This document shows, in pieces, positions 1 through 6,769 of a stretch of 10,379 nt of DNA (the first letter of the stretch is position 1; each line of letters opens with the position of its first letter). Source of the DNA: Rikenellaceae bacterium. Lineage in GTDB: Bacteria; Bacteroidota; Bacteroidia; Bacteroidales; UBA932. The notes beneath the pieces are model-generated. The model was given only the letters and a program-made list of their open reading frames with translations. It made no database searches and was not told the origin of the DNA. Location of the stretch: assembly GCA_003520315.1 (NCBI GenBank), contig DOVA01000154.1:1-10379 (forward strand). Reading direction: 5' to 3'. The position numbers and the translations under genes were made by a program.

Positions 1-1081
1 TTGCGGTACAAGGCATAATGGAAACAACCACAATTTTGCGGGGATCTATGTTTAACTTTTCTGCATAATATGTTTTGGCAACAGCTCCGAACATCTGTTG
101 AGGAGACTTGCAGGTTGAGAGGTGGTCTAGAGATTTAGGGAAGAAATGCTCAATAAATTTTATCCATCCTGGAGAACAGGAAGTCACCATTGGCAGGGCT
201 CCATTATTTTTGATTCTTTCAATAAGTTCATATCCTTCCTCCATTATTGTGAGGTCAGCAGCAAACTGAGTATCGAAAACTTTGTCAAATCCCACTCTTC
301 TTAAAGCTGCCACCATTTTACCGGTAACAAGGGCGCCATATTCCATGCCCATTGCTTCTCCGATGCCAACACGTATTGCAGGTGCAGTCTGAACAACGAC
401 AAATTTATCCTTGTTGTATATTTCATTGAAAACATTTCTTGACTCATCCCTTTCGGTGATTGCTGCAGTTGGGCAGACCAAAGCACATTGTCCGCAATTT
501 GTGCAGGCAACATTGCCAAGTCCCTTGTCGAGATATGTAGAGACTTTGGTTTTTAATCCTCTACCTGTAAAATTTATCGCATTAACTGTCTGAACTTCAG
601 CACATACTGCCACACATCTTCCGCAAAGAATACACTTTTCAGGCGTTCTAAGTAGTGAAAGTGAGGTATCGTCAACCTTAGCGGCCGTTTTGGTTTTTAA
701 AAAAGGAGTCTCCTTTATCCCTATTATTGACGTCAAATCCTGTAGCTCACAGTTTCCATTTCTCTCACATATAAGACAATCTTTAGGATGGTTGGCTAGA
801 ATAAGCTCAAGATTTATTTTCCGAGCCTGGTCTACAAGAGTAGAATGTGTTTTTATATCCATACCTTCGGCAACTGTACTGATGCAAGATCTTACAAGAG
901 TTTTAGCTCCTTTAACCTCGACAACACATATGGAGCATGAGGCGTTGTGAGACACGTCCTTCATATAACAGAGAGACGGAATCTGAATGCCAATTTCTCT
1001 GCATGCTTCAAGAATAGTGGCTCCGGCCGGAACCTGATATTCTCTGCCGTCCACTGTAATATTAACTTTATTGTTTTCCAT
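1..1081 (-). CDS. hydA: [FeFe] hydrogenase catalytic subunit HydA, 3' end outside window
   Basis: This is the catalytic subunit of a cytoplasmic NAD-linked [FeFe] hydrogenase (2H+ + 2e- to H2). Translation from ATG at 1081 gives 360 open codons and runs off the left edge. Iron-sulfur ligands appear in the order expected for the long multi-cluster form. A plant-type [2Fe-2S] set is at C38/C49/C52/C66. A HX3CX2CX5C site is at H98/C102/C105/C111. Two [4Fe-4S] sets are at C150-C160 (CILCGRCVAVC) and C193-C203 (CTNCGQCALVC). The H-cluster domain begins near residue 226, with the first H-cluster motif TSCSPGW at 300-306 and the second, MPCT, at 356-359; the third lies beyond the window. The start sits two bases after the hydB stop, with a strong Shine-Dalgarno site. 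The family assignment is secure. The bifurcating A3-type label is inferred from the HydB and HydC neighbours. Confidence 0.95.
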   Translation of the reverse strand, partial: MENNKVNITVDGREYQVPAGATILEACREIGIQIPSLCYMKDVSHNASCSICVVEVKGAKTLVRSCISTVAEGMDIKTHSTLVDQARKINLELILANHPKDCLICERNGNCELQDLTSIIGIKETPFLKTKTAAKVDDTSLSLLRTPEKCILCGRCVAVCAEVQTVNAINFTGRGLKTKVSTYLDKGLGNVACTNCGQCALVCPTAAITERDESRNVFNEIYNKDKFVVVQTAPAIRVGIGEAMGMEYGALVTGKMVAALRRVGFDKVFDTQFAADLTIMEEGYELIERIKNNGALPMVTSCSPGWIKFIEHFFPKSLDHLSTCKSPQQMFGAVAKTYYAEKLNIDPRKIVVVSIMPCTA

Positions 1082-1083
1082 AA

Positions 1084-4000
1084 TTATTCCTCCTCTCTTT
1101 TGACGGTAGTGCGAACATCACATCTAAGACATCTTGCTGCCTCAGCATATGCCTGGGCAGGTGTATAACCCAAACTTATTTCTTTAAAATTACCAATACG
1201 CTCTTCTAAAGGCAGCTTAACTGAATAATGACGGTTTCCTCCTTCGGGCTTGAGCGGAACCTCATTACTGTATTCAAATTCTCTGAAGAGTTTGTGGAAG
1301 CGGTTCTTATCCATCAACTTAAGATCAATCACTTCTGCAGCTTTCTTGGCGATTCCCATGGCCTCAGCCGCAGTGGCAGGTCCTGTGATTGCATCGCCTA
1401 TTGCATAGAATTTAGGATGATTGGTTTCATGAGTGAAATGGTCAACCAGAATATTTCCATTGCTTTTAAGGTTTATACCATATTCTTTTGCAAATTCAGC
1501 ATCAACTTCTTCTCCAATGGCCATAATAACATTGTCGCAGTCGAGCGTGAAGAATTCTCCTGTAGGGACAGGTTTGCGTCTGTTAGAAAGATCTACCTCT
1601 CCACAAGCCATTTTCATAAGTCTGACACCTCTAACTTTGTCATTTGCGTCTGCAAGTATCTCTTCAGGATTGCAGAGGAACAAGAAATTAACGCCCTCGT
1701 TCTCAGCTTCCTTGATCTCATCCTTATTGGCAGGCATATCAGCTTTCAATCTCCGATAGACAACTGTAACCTCGGAACCTAATCTCAAGGCTGTACGAGC
1801 TGCGTCTATGGCTACATTGCCGGCACCGACAATTACTACATGATGCCCTATTTCGGGTTTTTTCTCATGAGCTATTTCTTTAAGAAAATCCATACCAGAG
1901 ATAACCCCATTAAGATTGCAACCAGGTATCTGCAATTCAGTGTCCTTTTGAGCTCCAACAGCAAGAATGACCACATGATTGTCGTGTTCTAACTGTTCAA
2001 GTGAGATATCCTTTCCCACACATGTATTCATGACAAATTTAACACCAAGCTCTTTTATGAAATCAATCTCTCTTTGAAGAATATCGAGAGGAAGCCTGTA
2101 TTTTGGAATACCCCATCTGAGAATACCTCCTGCTTCAGATTCAGAATCATAAATTGTTACGTCATGTCCGAGTCTAACAAGATAGTATGCTGCAGTCAAT
2201 CCTGCAGGTCCTCCTCCCACAATTGCAATTTTCTTGTGAGTTGGTGGCATCTTTTCGCTAATCAGTCTGTCATAAATTTTCCTATAACTTTCTTTGGCAT
2301 AGACAGTATCAGATATATATCTGTGAATTTCGCCCTGTGATACAGGTGCATCTATTCCCTCTCTGCGGCATTTCATTTGACAGTGGAAGTGACAGATACG
2401 CCCAATTGTTGAAGGCAGAGGGTTGTCTCTTAATGATGATTCAAATGCATCTTCAAGCTTATTTTCTTTAAGCAGCTGGAGATAACGGGGGATATTCATA
2501 TGCATCGGACAGCTGTTTTCACAAAGAGCAGTAAATAGATCCTGGCAAATACCAGGCTCGCATTTCTTTTCAATCATATGATGGTCGTACTCATCCCTGA
2601 AGTATCTCAGAGTAGTAAGTACAGGGTTGGGAGCTGTTTGTCCAAGGCCACAAAGAGCTGTAGCTTTAATCACTTGTCCGAGCTCCTCCAATGTTTTTAT
2701 ATCCTCCTCCTGCGCTTTGCCACTTGTAAATTTTTTAATAATTTCAAGTGTCTGTGCAAGCCCTTCTCTACAAGGTGTACATTTTCCACAGGATTCGGAA
2801 TTTGAAAACTCAGTGAAGTATCTTGCAACATCAACCATACAATTATCCTGGTCCATAACCACCATTCCTCCTGATCCCATAATGGCTCCTAGAGCATTTA
2901 GAGATTCATAGTCAACAGGAGTCTTCATGTAGTCCACAGGTATGCATCCTCCGGATGGGCCGCCTGTTTGAACAGCCTTCACTCTCTTTTGTGAACCACT
3001 TCCCTCTCCAATTCTGAACACAATTGTTTCAAGAGTAGAACCGAGAGGCAATTCTACTAAACCGGTATTTTTGACTTTCCCTACCAGAGAGAATACTTTA
3101 GTTCCCGCGCTTTTGTCAGTCCCGGTTTCTGTAAACCAGGAGGCTCCTTTGGACATGACGACAGGTATATTGCACCATGTTTCAACATTATTGATATTTG
3201 TAGGATAGTCAAACAGACCTTTAACAGCCGGATAAGGAGGTCTTGGGACTGGTCTTCCTGCTTTGCCTTCAATACTTTTAATAAGAGCAGTCTCTTCACC
3301 GCACACGAAAGCTCCAGCTCCCTCAACAATATCAATATCAAAATTAAATCCACTTCCCAATATGTTTTCACCAAGCAATCCCAGAGATTTTGCCTGCTCA
3401 ATAGCTCCCTTGAGGCGTCTTACTGCAAGTGGGTACTCTGCCCTTATGTATACAACGCCTTTCGATGCATCCATGGCATAAGCGCCTATAGTCATGCCTT
3501 CCAACAACATAAACGGGTCACTCTCTATTTCGTTTCTATTCATGAATGCTCCGGGGTCTCCCTCATCGGCATTGCATATGACATATTTTTGATCAGCTTT
3601 GACTTTGGCCATTAGTTCCCATTTTTGACCTGTAGGGAATCCTGCTCCACCACGTCCACGCAGTTTGGAGAGTTTAACCTCATCTATGACTTCCTGTGGA
3701 GATTTACCCGTAAGAACGCTATATAAAGGAAAGTATCCACCAACTCCAATATACTCTTCAATATCATCGGGCACTATCAGTCCACAGTTGCGAAGCACGA
3801 TTTTCTTTTGCCATTTGAAAAATGGAATTTCATTCCAAAGAGGATGTTCAGTCAACCCCTTGCCAAATTCAAATTTCCCTGTAATAAAATCCCAGTCTTC
3901 TATGCGGCAAAGCACGTTTCTGAAAGGCATCAAGCCTTTCTGAATGGCAGAAACGACTGGAATTACATCTACCTCGGCCAGTCTGTGCAATATGACGAGT

Positions 4001-4248
4001 GGTTTTCCAGGTATGTAAATGTTGACTAATGGTTCTTCGGCGCAAAAACCGAAGCATCCTGTTTTTTTGAGGATAATGTCTAGTTTTCGTTCGTTAATTA
4101 TACGCTGAAAACTGTCGTAGAGGACTTCAGCTCCTCTGCCTATGCCGCAAGTCCCCATACCTACAGCAATATAAGGCTTGTCGGGGAGAATTTTTGTGGC
4201 AGCTTTTAAGCGTAGCTCTTCCAAGTCAGCATAATTTGATATTCTCAT
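1084..4248 (-). CDS. hydB: HydB (NuoF-like) fused to GltD/NfnB-like NAD(P) oxidoreductase
   Basis: A continuous 1054-residue chain holding two redox enzymes. Residues 24-105 form a thioredoxin-like [2Fe-2S] domain (C34, C65, C69). The NuoF core follows: glycine-rich FMN/NADH loop RGRGGAGFPTG at 197-207, NADEGDPGAF at 226-235 and CGEETALI at 316-323. An SLBB region lies around 420-470, and a [4Fe-4S] site has C487/C490/C493 (CGKCTPC) plus C533. From about 563 the chain becomes GltD-like: cysteines C576/C580 and C619/C623/C627, an FAD fold with GGGPAGLTAAYYL at 678-690, and a second nucleotide fold GAGNVAIDAAR at 808-818 followed by YRR at 831-833. That arginine pair in this family favours NADPH. 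A closing FAD motif YAIGDAITGPATAAEA is at 948-963, and the tail carries CLRC at 1040-1043. It overlaps hydC by 23 bases and precedes hydA. The expected role is to accept NADH at the FMN site and NADPH at the FAD site and pass electrons to HydA. The NADPH and bifurcation roles are inferred. Confidence 0.95.
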   Translation of the reverse strand: MRISNYADLEELRLKAATKILPDKPYIAVGMGTCGIGRGAEVLYDSFQRIINERKLDIILKKTGCFGFCAEEPLVNIYIPGKPLVILHRLAEVDVIPVVSAIQKGLMPFRNVLCRIEDWDFITGKFEFGKGLTEHPLWNEIPFFKWQKKIVLRNCGLIVPDDIEEYIGVGGYFPLYSVLTGKSPQEVIDEVKLSKLRGRGGAGFPTGQKWELMAKVKADQKYVICNADEGDPGAFMNRNEIESDPFMLLEGMTIGAYAMDASKGVVYIRAEYPLAVRRLKGAIEQAKSLGLLGENILGSGFNFDIDIVEGAGAFVCGEETALIKSIEGKAGRPVPRPPYPAVKGLFDYPTNINNVETWCNIPVVMSKGASWFTETGTDKSAGTKVFSLVGKVKNTGLVELPLGSTLETIVFRIGEGSGSQKRVKAVQTGGPSGGCIPVDYMKTPVDYESLNALGAIMGSGGMVVMDQDNCMVDVARYFTEFSNSESCGKCTPCREGLAQTLEIIKKFTSGKAQEEDIKTLEELGQVIKATALCGLGQTAPNPVLTTLRYFRDEYDHHMIEKKCEPGICQDLFTALCENSCPMHMNIPRYLQLLKENKLEDAFESSLRDNPLPSTIGRICHFHCQMKCRREGIDAPVSQGEIHRYISDTVYAKESYRKIYDRLISEKMPPTHKKIAIVGGGPAGLTAAYYLVRLGHDVTIYDSESEAGGILRWGIPKYRLPLDILQREIDFIKELGVKFVMNTCVGKDISLEQLEHDNHVVILAVGAQKDTELQIPGCNLNGVISGMDFLKEIAHEKKPEIGHHVVIVGAGNVAIDAARTALRLGSEVTVVYRRLKADMPANKDEIKEAENEGVNFLFLCNPEEILADANDKVRGVRLMKMACGEVDLSNRRKPVPTGEFFTLDCDNVIMAIGEEVDAEFAKEYGINLKSNGNILVDHFTHETNHPKFYAIGDAITGPATAAEAMGIAKKAAEVIDLKLMDKNRFHKLFREFEYSNEVPLKPEGGNRHYSVKLPLEERIGNFKEISLGYTPAQAYAEAARCLRCDVRTTVKREEE
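1088..1094 (-). promoter_or_regulatory. Shine-Dalgarno site of hydA inside the end of hydB
   Basis: The minus strand reads AGGAGGA six bases before ATG 1081. The motif lies in the last glutamate codons of the HydB fusion (GAG GAG GAA TAA), so ribosomes ending hydB are placed to start hydA. It supports the chosen hydA start and translational coupling. Confidence 0.8.
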
Positions 4249-4762
4249 CTTTTTTGTCCTCTCTAAGATTTTGTAATAATTTCAGAATCATTTCGGAAGT
4301 AACATTACTGTAGATCATGCCGTCTACTGCAACTACAGGTGCAAGGGCACACTGTCCGAAACAGGCAACGGTTTTGACTGTTATTTGTCTATCTTCAGTA
4401 GTGAAACTGGTCTCACCGTTATCAAAAGCATCCTTACATCCCGGAAGAATGTTAAGGTCTTCAAGCAGCACCTTGGAACCTTTTGTGTGGCAGGCTGTGC
4501 CTCTGCATACAATTATAGTATGCTTACCCTGAGGTTTAAGGTTGAAAAAAGAGTAAAAAGTTGCTACGCTGTAAATTTGTGAAAGCGGCACTTTGGTTCT
4601 GTAAGAGAGGTGTTCCATACTCTGTTGGTCAAGAAATTTATACTCATTTGCCTCCTGAATCTCTTCCATGGAGGTGAGCAGCATCCCTGGTTTGCCTGCA
4701 TTTCTGGAAATAATCTCGTCGATAGTTCTTTTATCGACAAGAATTTCAGCATTAGTGTCCAT
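4226..4762 (-). CDS. hydC: HydC, NuoE-like [2Fe-2S] subunit of the hydrogenase
   Basis: A 178-residue small electron-transfer subunit of the NuoE/HydC family, which carries one [2Fe-2S] cluster next to the NuoF-like flavoprotein. An N-terminal helical part contains VYSVATFYSFF-like wording (IYSVATFYSFF, 63-73), characteristic of NuoE. The thioredoxin-like domain has the four ligands C86 and C91 (CRGTAC) and C134 and C138 (CFGQC). Its length is typical of the family. It is the first gene of the operon. Its 3' end overlaps the start of the HydB fusion by 23 bases, which points to translational coupling. No clear Shine-Dalgarno site precedes ATG 4762, which is common in Bacteroidetes. The family is certain. 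The name hydC rather than nuoE rests on the adjacent hydrogenase and the absence of other complex I genes in view. Confidence 0.95.
   Translation of the reverse strand: MDTNAEILVDKRTIDEIISRNAGKPGMLLTSMEEIQEANEYKFLDQQSMEHLSYRTKVPLSQIYSVATFYSFFNLKPQGKHTIIVCRGTACHTKGSKVLLEDLNILPGCKDAFDNGETSFTTEDRQITVKTVACFGQCALAPVVAVDGMIYSNVTSEMILKLLQNLREDKKDENIKLC
4257..4262 (-). promoter_or_regulatory. Shine-Dalgarno site of the HydB fusion gene
   Basis: The minus strand reads AGAGGA eight bases before ATG 4248, inside the 3' end of hydC. It supports ATG 4248 as the true start of the fusion protein. Confidence 0.7.
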
Positions 4763-4914
4763 TTAATTGTGTGTTTGTTTAAAATACCCGAGTAAATTTA
4801 CAAAAATTATAATATGATTACAAAATCAAAGAAAAATTGAAAAAATTATAGGGTTTTACCTTTTTTGACAGTCTTATTTATGTAAACCGAATAGATACAT
4901 TAATGCAAATTGAT
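4763..4914. other. Divergent intergenic region between hydC and the exported-protein gene
   Basis: This stretch of about 150 very AT-rich bases must hold the start signals of both the leftward hydrogenase operon and the rightward gene at 4915. Apart from the candidate minus-strand promoter at 4801-4830, no convincing operator, hairpin or plus-strand -7 element was seen. Confidence 0.6.
4801..4830 (-). promoter_or_regulatory. Possible promoter of the hydrogenase operon
   Basis: On the minus strand, TTTG (4830-4827) is followed after 18 bases by AATTTTTG (4808-4801). This resembles the Bacteroidetes promoter pair TTTG (-33) and TAnnTTTG (-7), with one mismatch in the -7 element and a spacer about one base short. 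It would give a leader of roughly 30 bases before hydC. The surrounding 4763-4902 stretch is very AT-rich, so a chance match is possible. Confidence 0.3.
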
Positions 4915-6177
4915 ATGAAAAAGAGAATTAAAATTTTAGCTACTCTTCTTTCCCTCTTACTGCCAATATTGACAGTTACACCTGCATTGTCTCAGGCTGA
5001 AAAGGGATTTTACACAGTGAAGGGTGTTGTTAAAGACAAGACGACTAATAAAACTCTCGAGTATGCCAACATATTTGTGAGCGGTACTAATATTGGGACA
5101 GTTTCCAACAAGGATGGCGAATTTTCGATTAAGATAAAAAACGAACTTAATGCCAAAACTATTGAAGTATCTCGTATAGGATATTCATCAGAGGTGATAG
5201 CCGTAAAGGGTGTAAATATTGATAACCTCGTTGTTTATCTTTCGCCAAGGGATAATGTTCTGACGGAGATAACTATTCTTGGAATGGACCCTGAAATGAT
5301 TATACGTGAGGCAATCAGCAGAATAGGAGATAATTTCAGCAATCAGGAAAACCTTCTTTCCGGATTTTACAGAGAAACTGTCAGGAAAAGAAGCACTTAT
5401 GTAAATGTGGCCGAGGCCATAGTTGAGATATTTAAGACAAAATATACTGATAATTATGAAGGAGACCGAGTACAGGTATATAAAGGAAGAAGAATTGTAT
5501 CTCCCAAGGCAAATGATACACTAGTAGTAAAACTTCTTGGAGGTCCTAATCTATCAATCTATTTAGATGTTGTCAAAAATCCCGACTTAATGTTAAATCC
5601 TGCTTCTCTGGGAGATTATACTTATAAAATGGAAATGCCGGTTATGATTGATGATAGACAAAATTATGTTGTAAGTTTTGCCCCGCAGGTTGTGCTGCCA
5701 TATCCACTTTATTACGGCAAATATTACATTGATAGAGAATCGCTTACATTTTCAAGGATTGAATTCAGCCTGAGCATGGATGACCGTAACAAGGTAACAC
5801 AGATGATTCTCAAGAAAAAACCTTTTAGCCTGAGATTTAAGCCAGAGGAGGTTTCGTATCTGGTAACATACAAGAGACTGGGAGACAAAAGCTATCTTAA
5901 CTATGTTAAAAGCGAAATACAATTTAAGTGTGACTGGAAGAAGAAGCTTTTCTCTACAAATTATGCAATAGTTGCAGAAACAGTTATAACTAAGGTGTCT
6001 AATGATATACCACTTAAATTTACAAAGAAATATGCCTTTAACGATAACTACTCTCTCTCTGACAAGGTAGATGACTTCTATGATGAGAATTTCTGGGAAG
6101 ATTATAACATTATTGAACCTGAGCAATCTCTTGAAAATGCGGTCAATAAACTTAGAAAAACGATTAATAAAAAATAA
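4915..6177 (+). CDS. Exported protein with carboxypeptidase-like regulatory domain, function unknown
   Basis: A 420-residue protein read from ATG 4915. An in-frame ATG at 4903 would add four residues, but MKKRIKILATLL is the classic signal-peptide opening, so 4915 is preferred. The signal peptide is followed by a likely signal peptidase I site near ALS/QA, and there is no lipobox cysteine. Residues about 32-112 form a carboxypeptidase-like regulatory beta-sandwich (VKGVVKD, YANIFVSGTNIGTVSNKDGEF). The remainder, about 125-420, is a domain I cannot assign firmly. Its features are FYRE near 151, AEAIVEIFKT, GKYYID and a C-terminal YDENFWEDYN. It resembles the periplasmic part of proteins annotated as DUF5686 or 'carboxypeptidase-like regulatory domain-containing', but has no visible outer-membrane barrel. 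It aligns along its length with residues about 129-508 of the protein encoded at 7614-9155, so the two are paralogues flanking the sigma/anti-sigma pair. It is probably periplasmic or surface-associated; its substrate is unknown. Confidence 0.8.
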   Translation: MKKRIKILATLLSLLLPILTVTPALSQAEKGFYTVKGVVKDKTTNKTLEYANIFVSGTNIGTVSNKDGEFSIKIKNELNAKTIEVSRIGYSSEVIAVKGVNIDNLVVYLSPRDNVLTEITILGMDPEMIIREAISRIGDNFSNQENLLSGFYRETVRKRSTYVNVAEAIVEIFKTKYTDNYEGDRVQVYKGRRIVSPKANDTLVVKLLGGPNLSIYLDVVKNPDLMLNPASLGDYTYKMEMPVMIDDRQNYVVSFAPQVVLPYPLYYGKYYIDRESLTFSRIEFSLSMDDRNKVTQMILKKKPFSLRFKPEEVSYLVTYKRLGDKSYLNYVKSEIQFKCDWKKKLFSTNYAIVAETVITKVSNDIPLKFTKKYAFNDNYSLSDKVDDFYDENFWEDYNIIEPEQSLENAVNKLRKTINKK

Positions 6178-6191
6178 CCACATCCTTTTCC

Positions 6192-6199
6192 TATATTTG
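6192..6199 (+). promoter_or_regulatory. Bacteroidetes -7 element upstream of the sigma factor gene
   Basis: TATATTTG matches the Bacteroidetes -7 consensus TAnnTTTG exactly and lies 25 bases before ATG 6225, in the only gap (47 bases) of the plus-strand gene set. No TTTG is found at the usual -33 distance, which falls in the end of the previous gene. It is therefore either a weak housekeeping promoter or one depending on another factor. A 14-base palindrome follows directly (6200-6213). Confidence 0.5.
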
Positions 6200-6224
6200 A
6201 ATAAATATTTATTTATTTTTCAAT

Positions 6225-6764
6225 ATGCTCCAGGATCTTTTGCTGGTTAAGAGAATTAAGGAGGGGGATATAGCTGCTTTTGAACAGCTCTTCAAATCAA
6301 GCTATATGTCCCTTCTCTACTATTCGATAAGTATTACCGGCAGTAAAGAGATATCAGAAGAGATAATTCAGGAGTTGTTTTATTATATCTGGAAAGAGAG
6401 GGATAAACTTCAAATAATGAGTTCACTAAAAGGTTATTTGTATAAATCGGTGAAAAACAGGTCAATTCAATATCTTCACAGTAAATGTTTCAATATGCAG
6501 TTCAAGAGTTCTTCGGAAGTTGAAATGAACACCGGTGAAGATGGAGAGAGTAATATGGAGTTGAAAGATCTTGAAAATGTTATTTTAAAGAGTATGGAGA
6601 TGATGCCGATACGTAGAGCGCAAATTTTCAGAATGCACCGTTTTGATAAAATGAGCTACTCCGAAATTGCAGAAAAACTTTCACTTTCTATTAAAACTAT
6701 TGAGGCAGAGATTGGTAAGGCTTTAAAAACATTACGAAGAGAGGTAAAAAAATATAATGATTGA
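6225..6764 (+). CDS. ECF RNA polymerase sigma factor, FecI-like (Bacteroidetes type)
   Basis: A 179-residue ECF sigma factor. Region 2 spans about residues 10-76, from AFEQLF through ISEEIIQELFYYIWKERDKL and LKGYLYKSVKNRS, for core binding and -10 recognition. Region 4 spans about 111-175, with the helix-turn-helix wording MSYSEIAEKLSLSIKTIEAEI for -35 recognition. A variable acidic linker joins them. There is no extra C-terminal domain, and the length is normal for the family. It overlaps nothing upstream. Its stop at 6762-6764 lies five bases before the ATG of the FecR-like gene, the standard arrangement for a sigma factor held by its anti-sigma partner. It likely directs transcription of surface or periplasmic genes when a signal passes through the FecR and STN proteins. 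Its targets are unknown; the neighbouring paralogue genes are reasonable candidates. Confidence 0.93.
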   Translation: MLQDLLLVKRIKEGDIAAFEQLFKSSYMSLLYYSISITGSKEISEEIIQELFYYIWKERDKLQIMSSLKGYLYKSVKNRSIQYLHSKCFNMQFKSSSEVEMNTGEDGESNMELKDLENVILKSMEMMPIRRAQIFRMHRFDKMSYSEIAEKLSLSIKTIEAEIGKALKTLRREVKKYND

Positions 6765-6769
6765 ACATC

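Noticed and set aside
1228..1782. Open frame of 184 codons on the plus strand
   Set aside because: It lies wholly antisense to the HydB fusion, which has unmistakable conserved domains; the translated product shows no recognisable motif. It is a shadow of the real gene.
1084..4248. Possibility that the long fusion is an assembly or frameshift artefact joining two genes
   Set aside because: The frame is continuous with no internal stop, both halves keep intact motifs, and the join falls at a plausible domain boundary.
4865..4870. TTGACA as a -35 box for the 4915 gene
   Set aside because: No TATAAT-like box lies 16-18 bases downstream, and Bacteroidetes housekeeping promoters do not use this motif.
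5752..6183. Open frame of 143 codons on the minus strand
   Set aside because: Antisense to the exported-protein gene and without recognisable motifs or a ribosome site; treated as chance.
6761..6763. TTG as the start of the FecR-like gene
   Set aside because: It overlaps the sigma stop and lacks support; ATG at 6770 is in frame nine bases later and removes only three residues.
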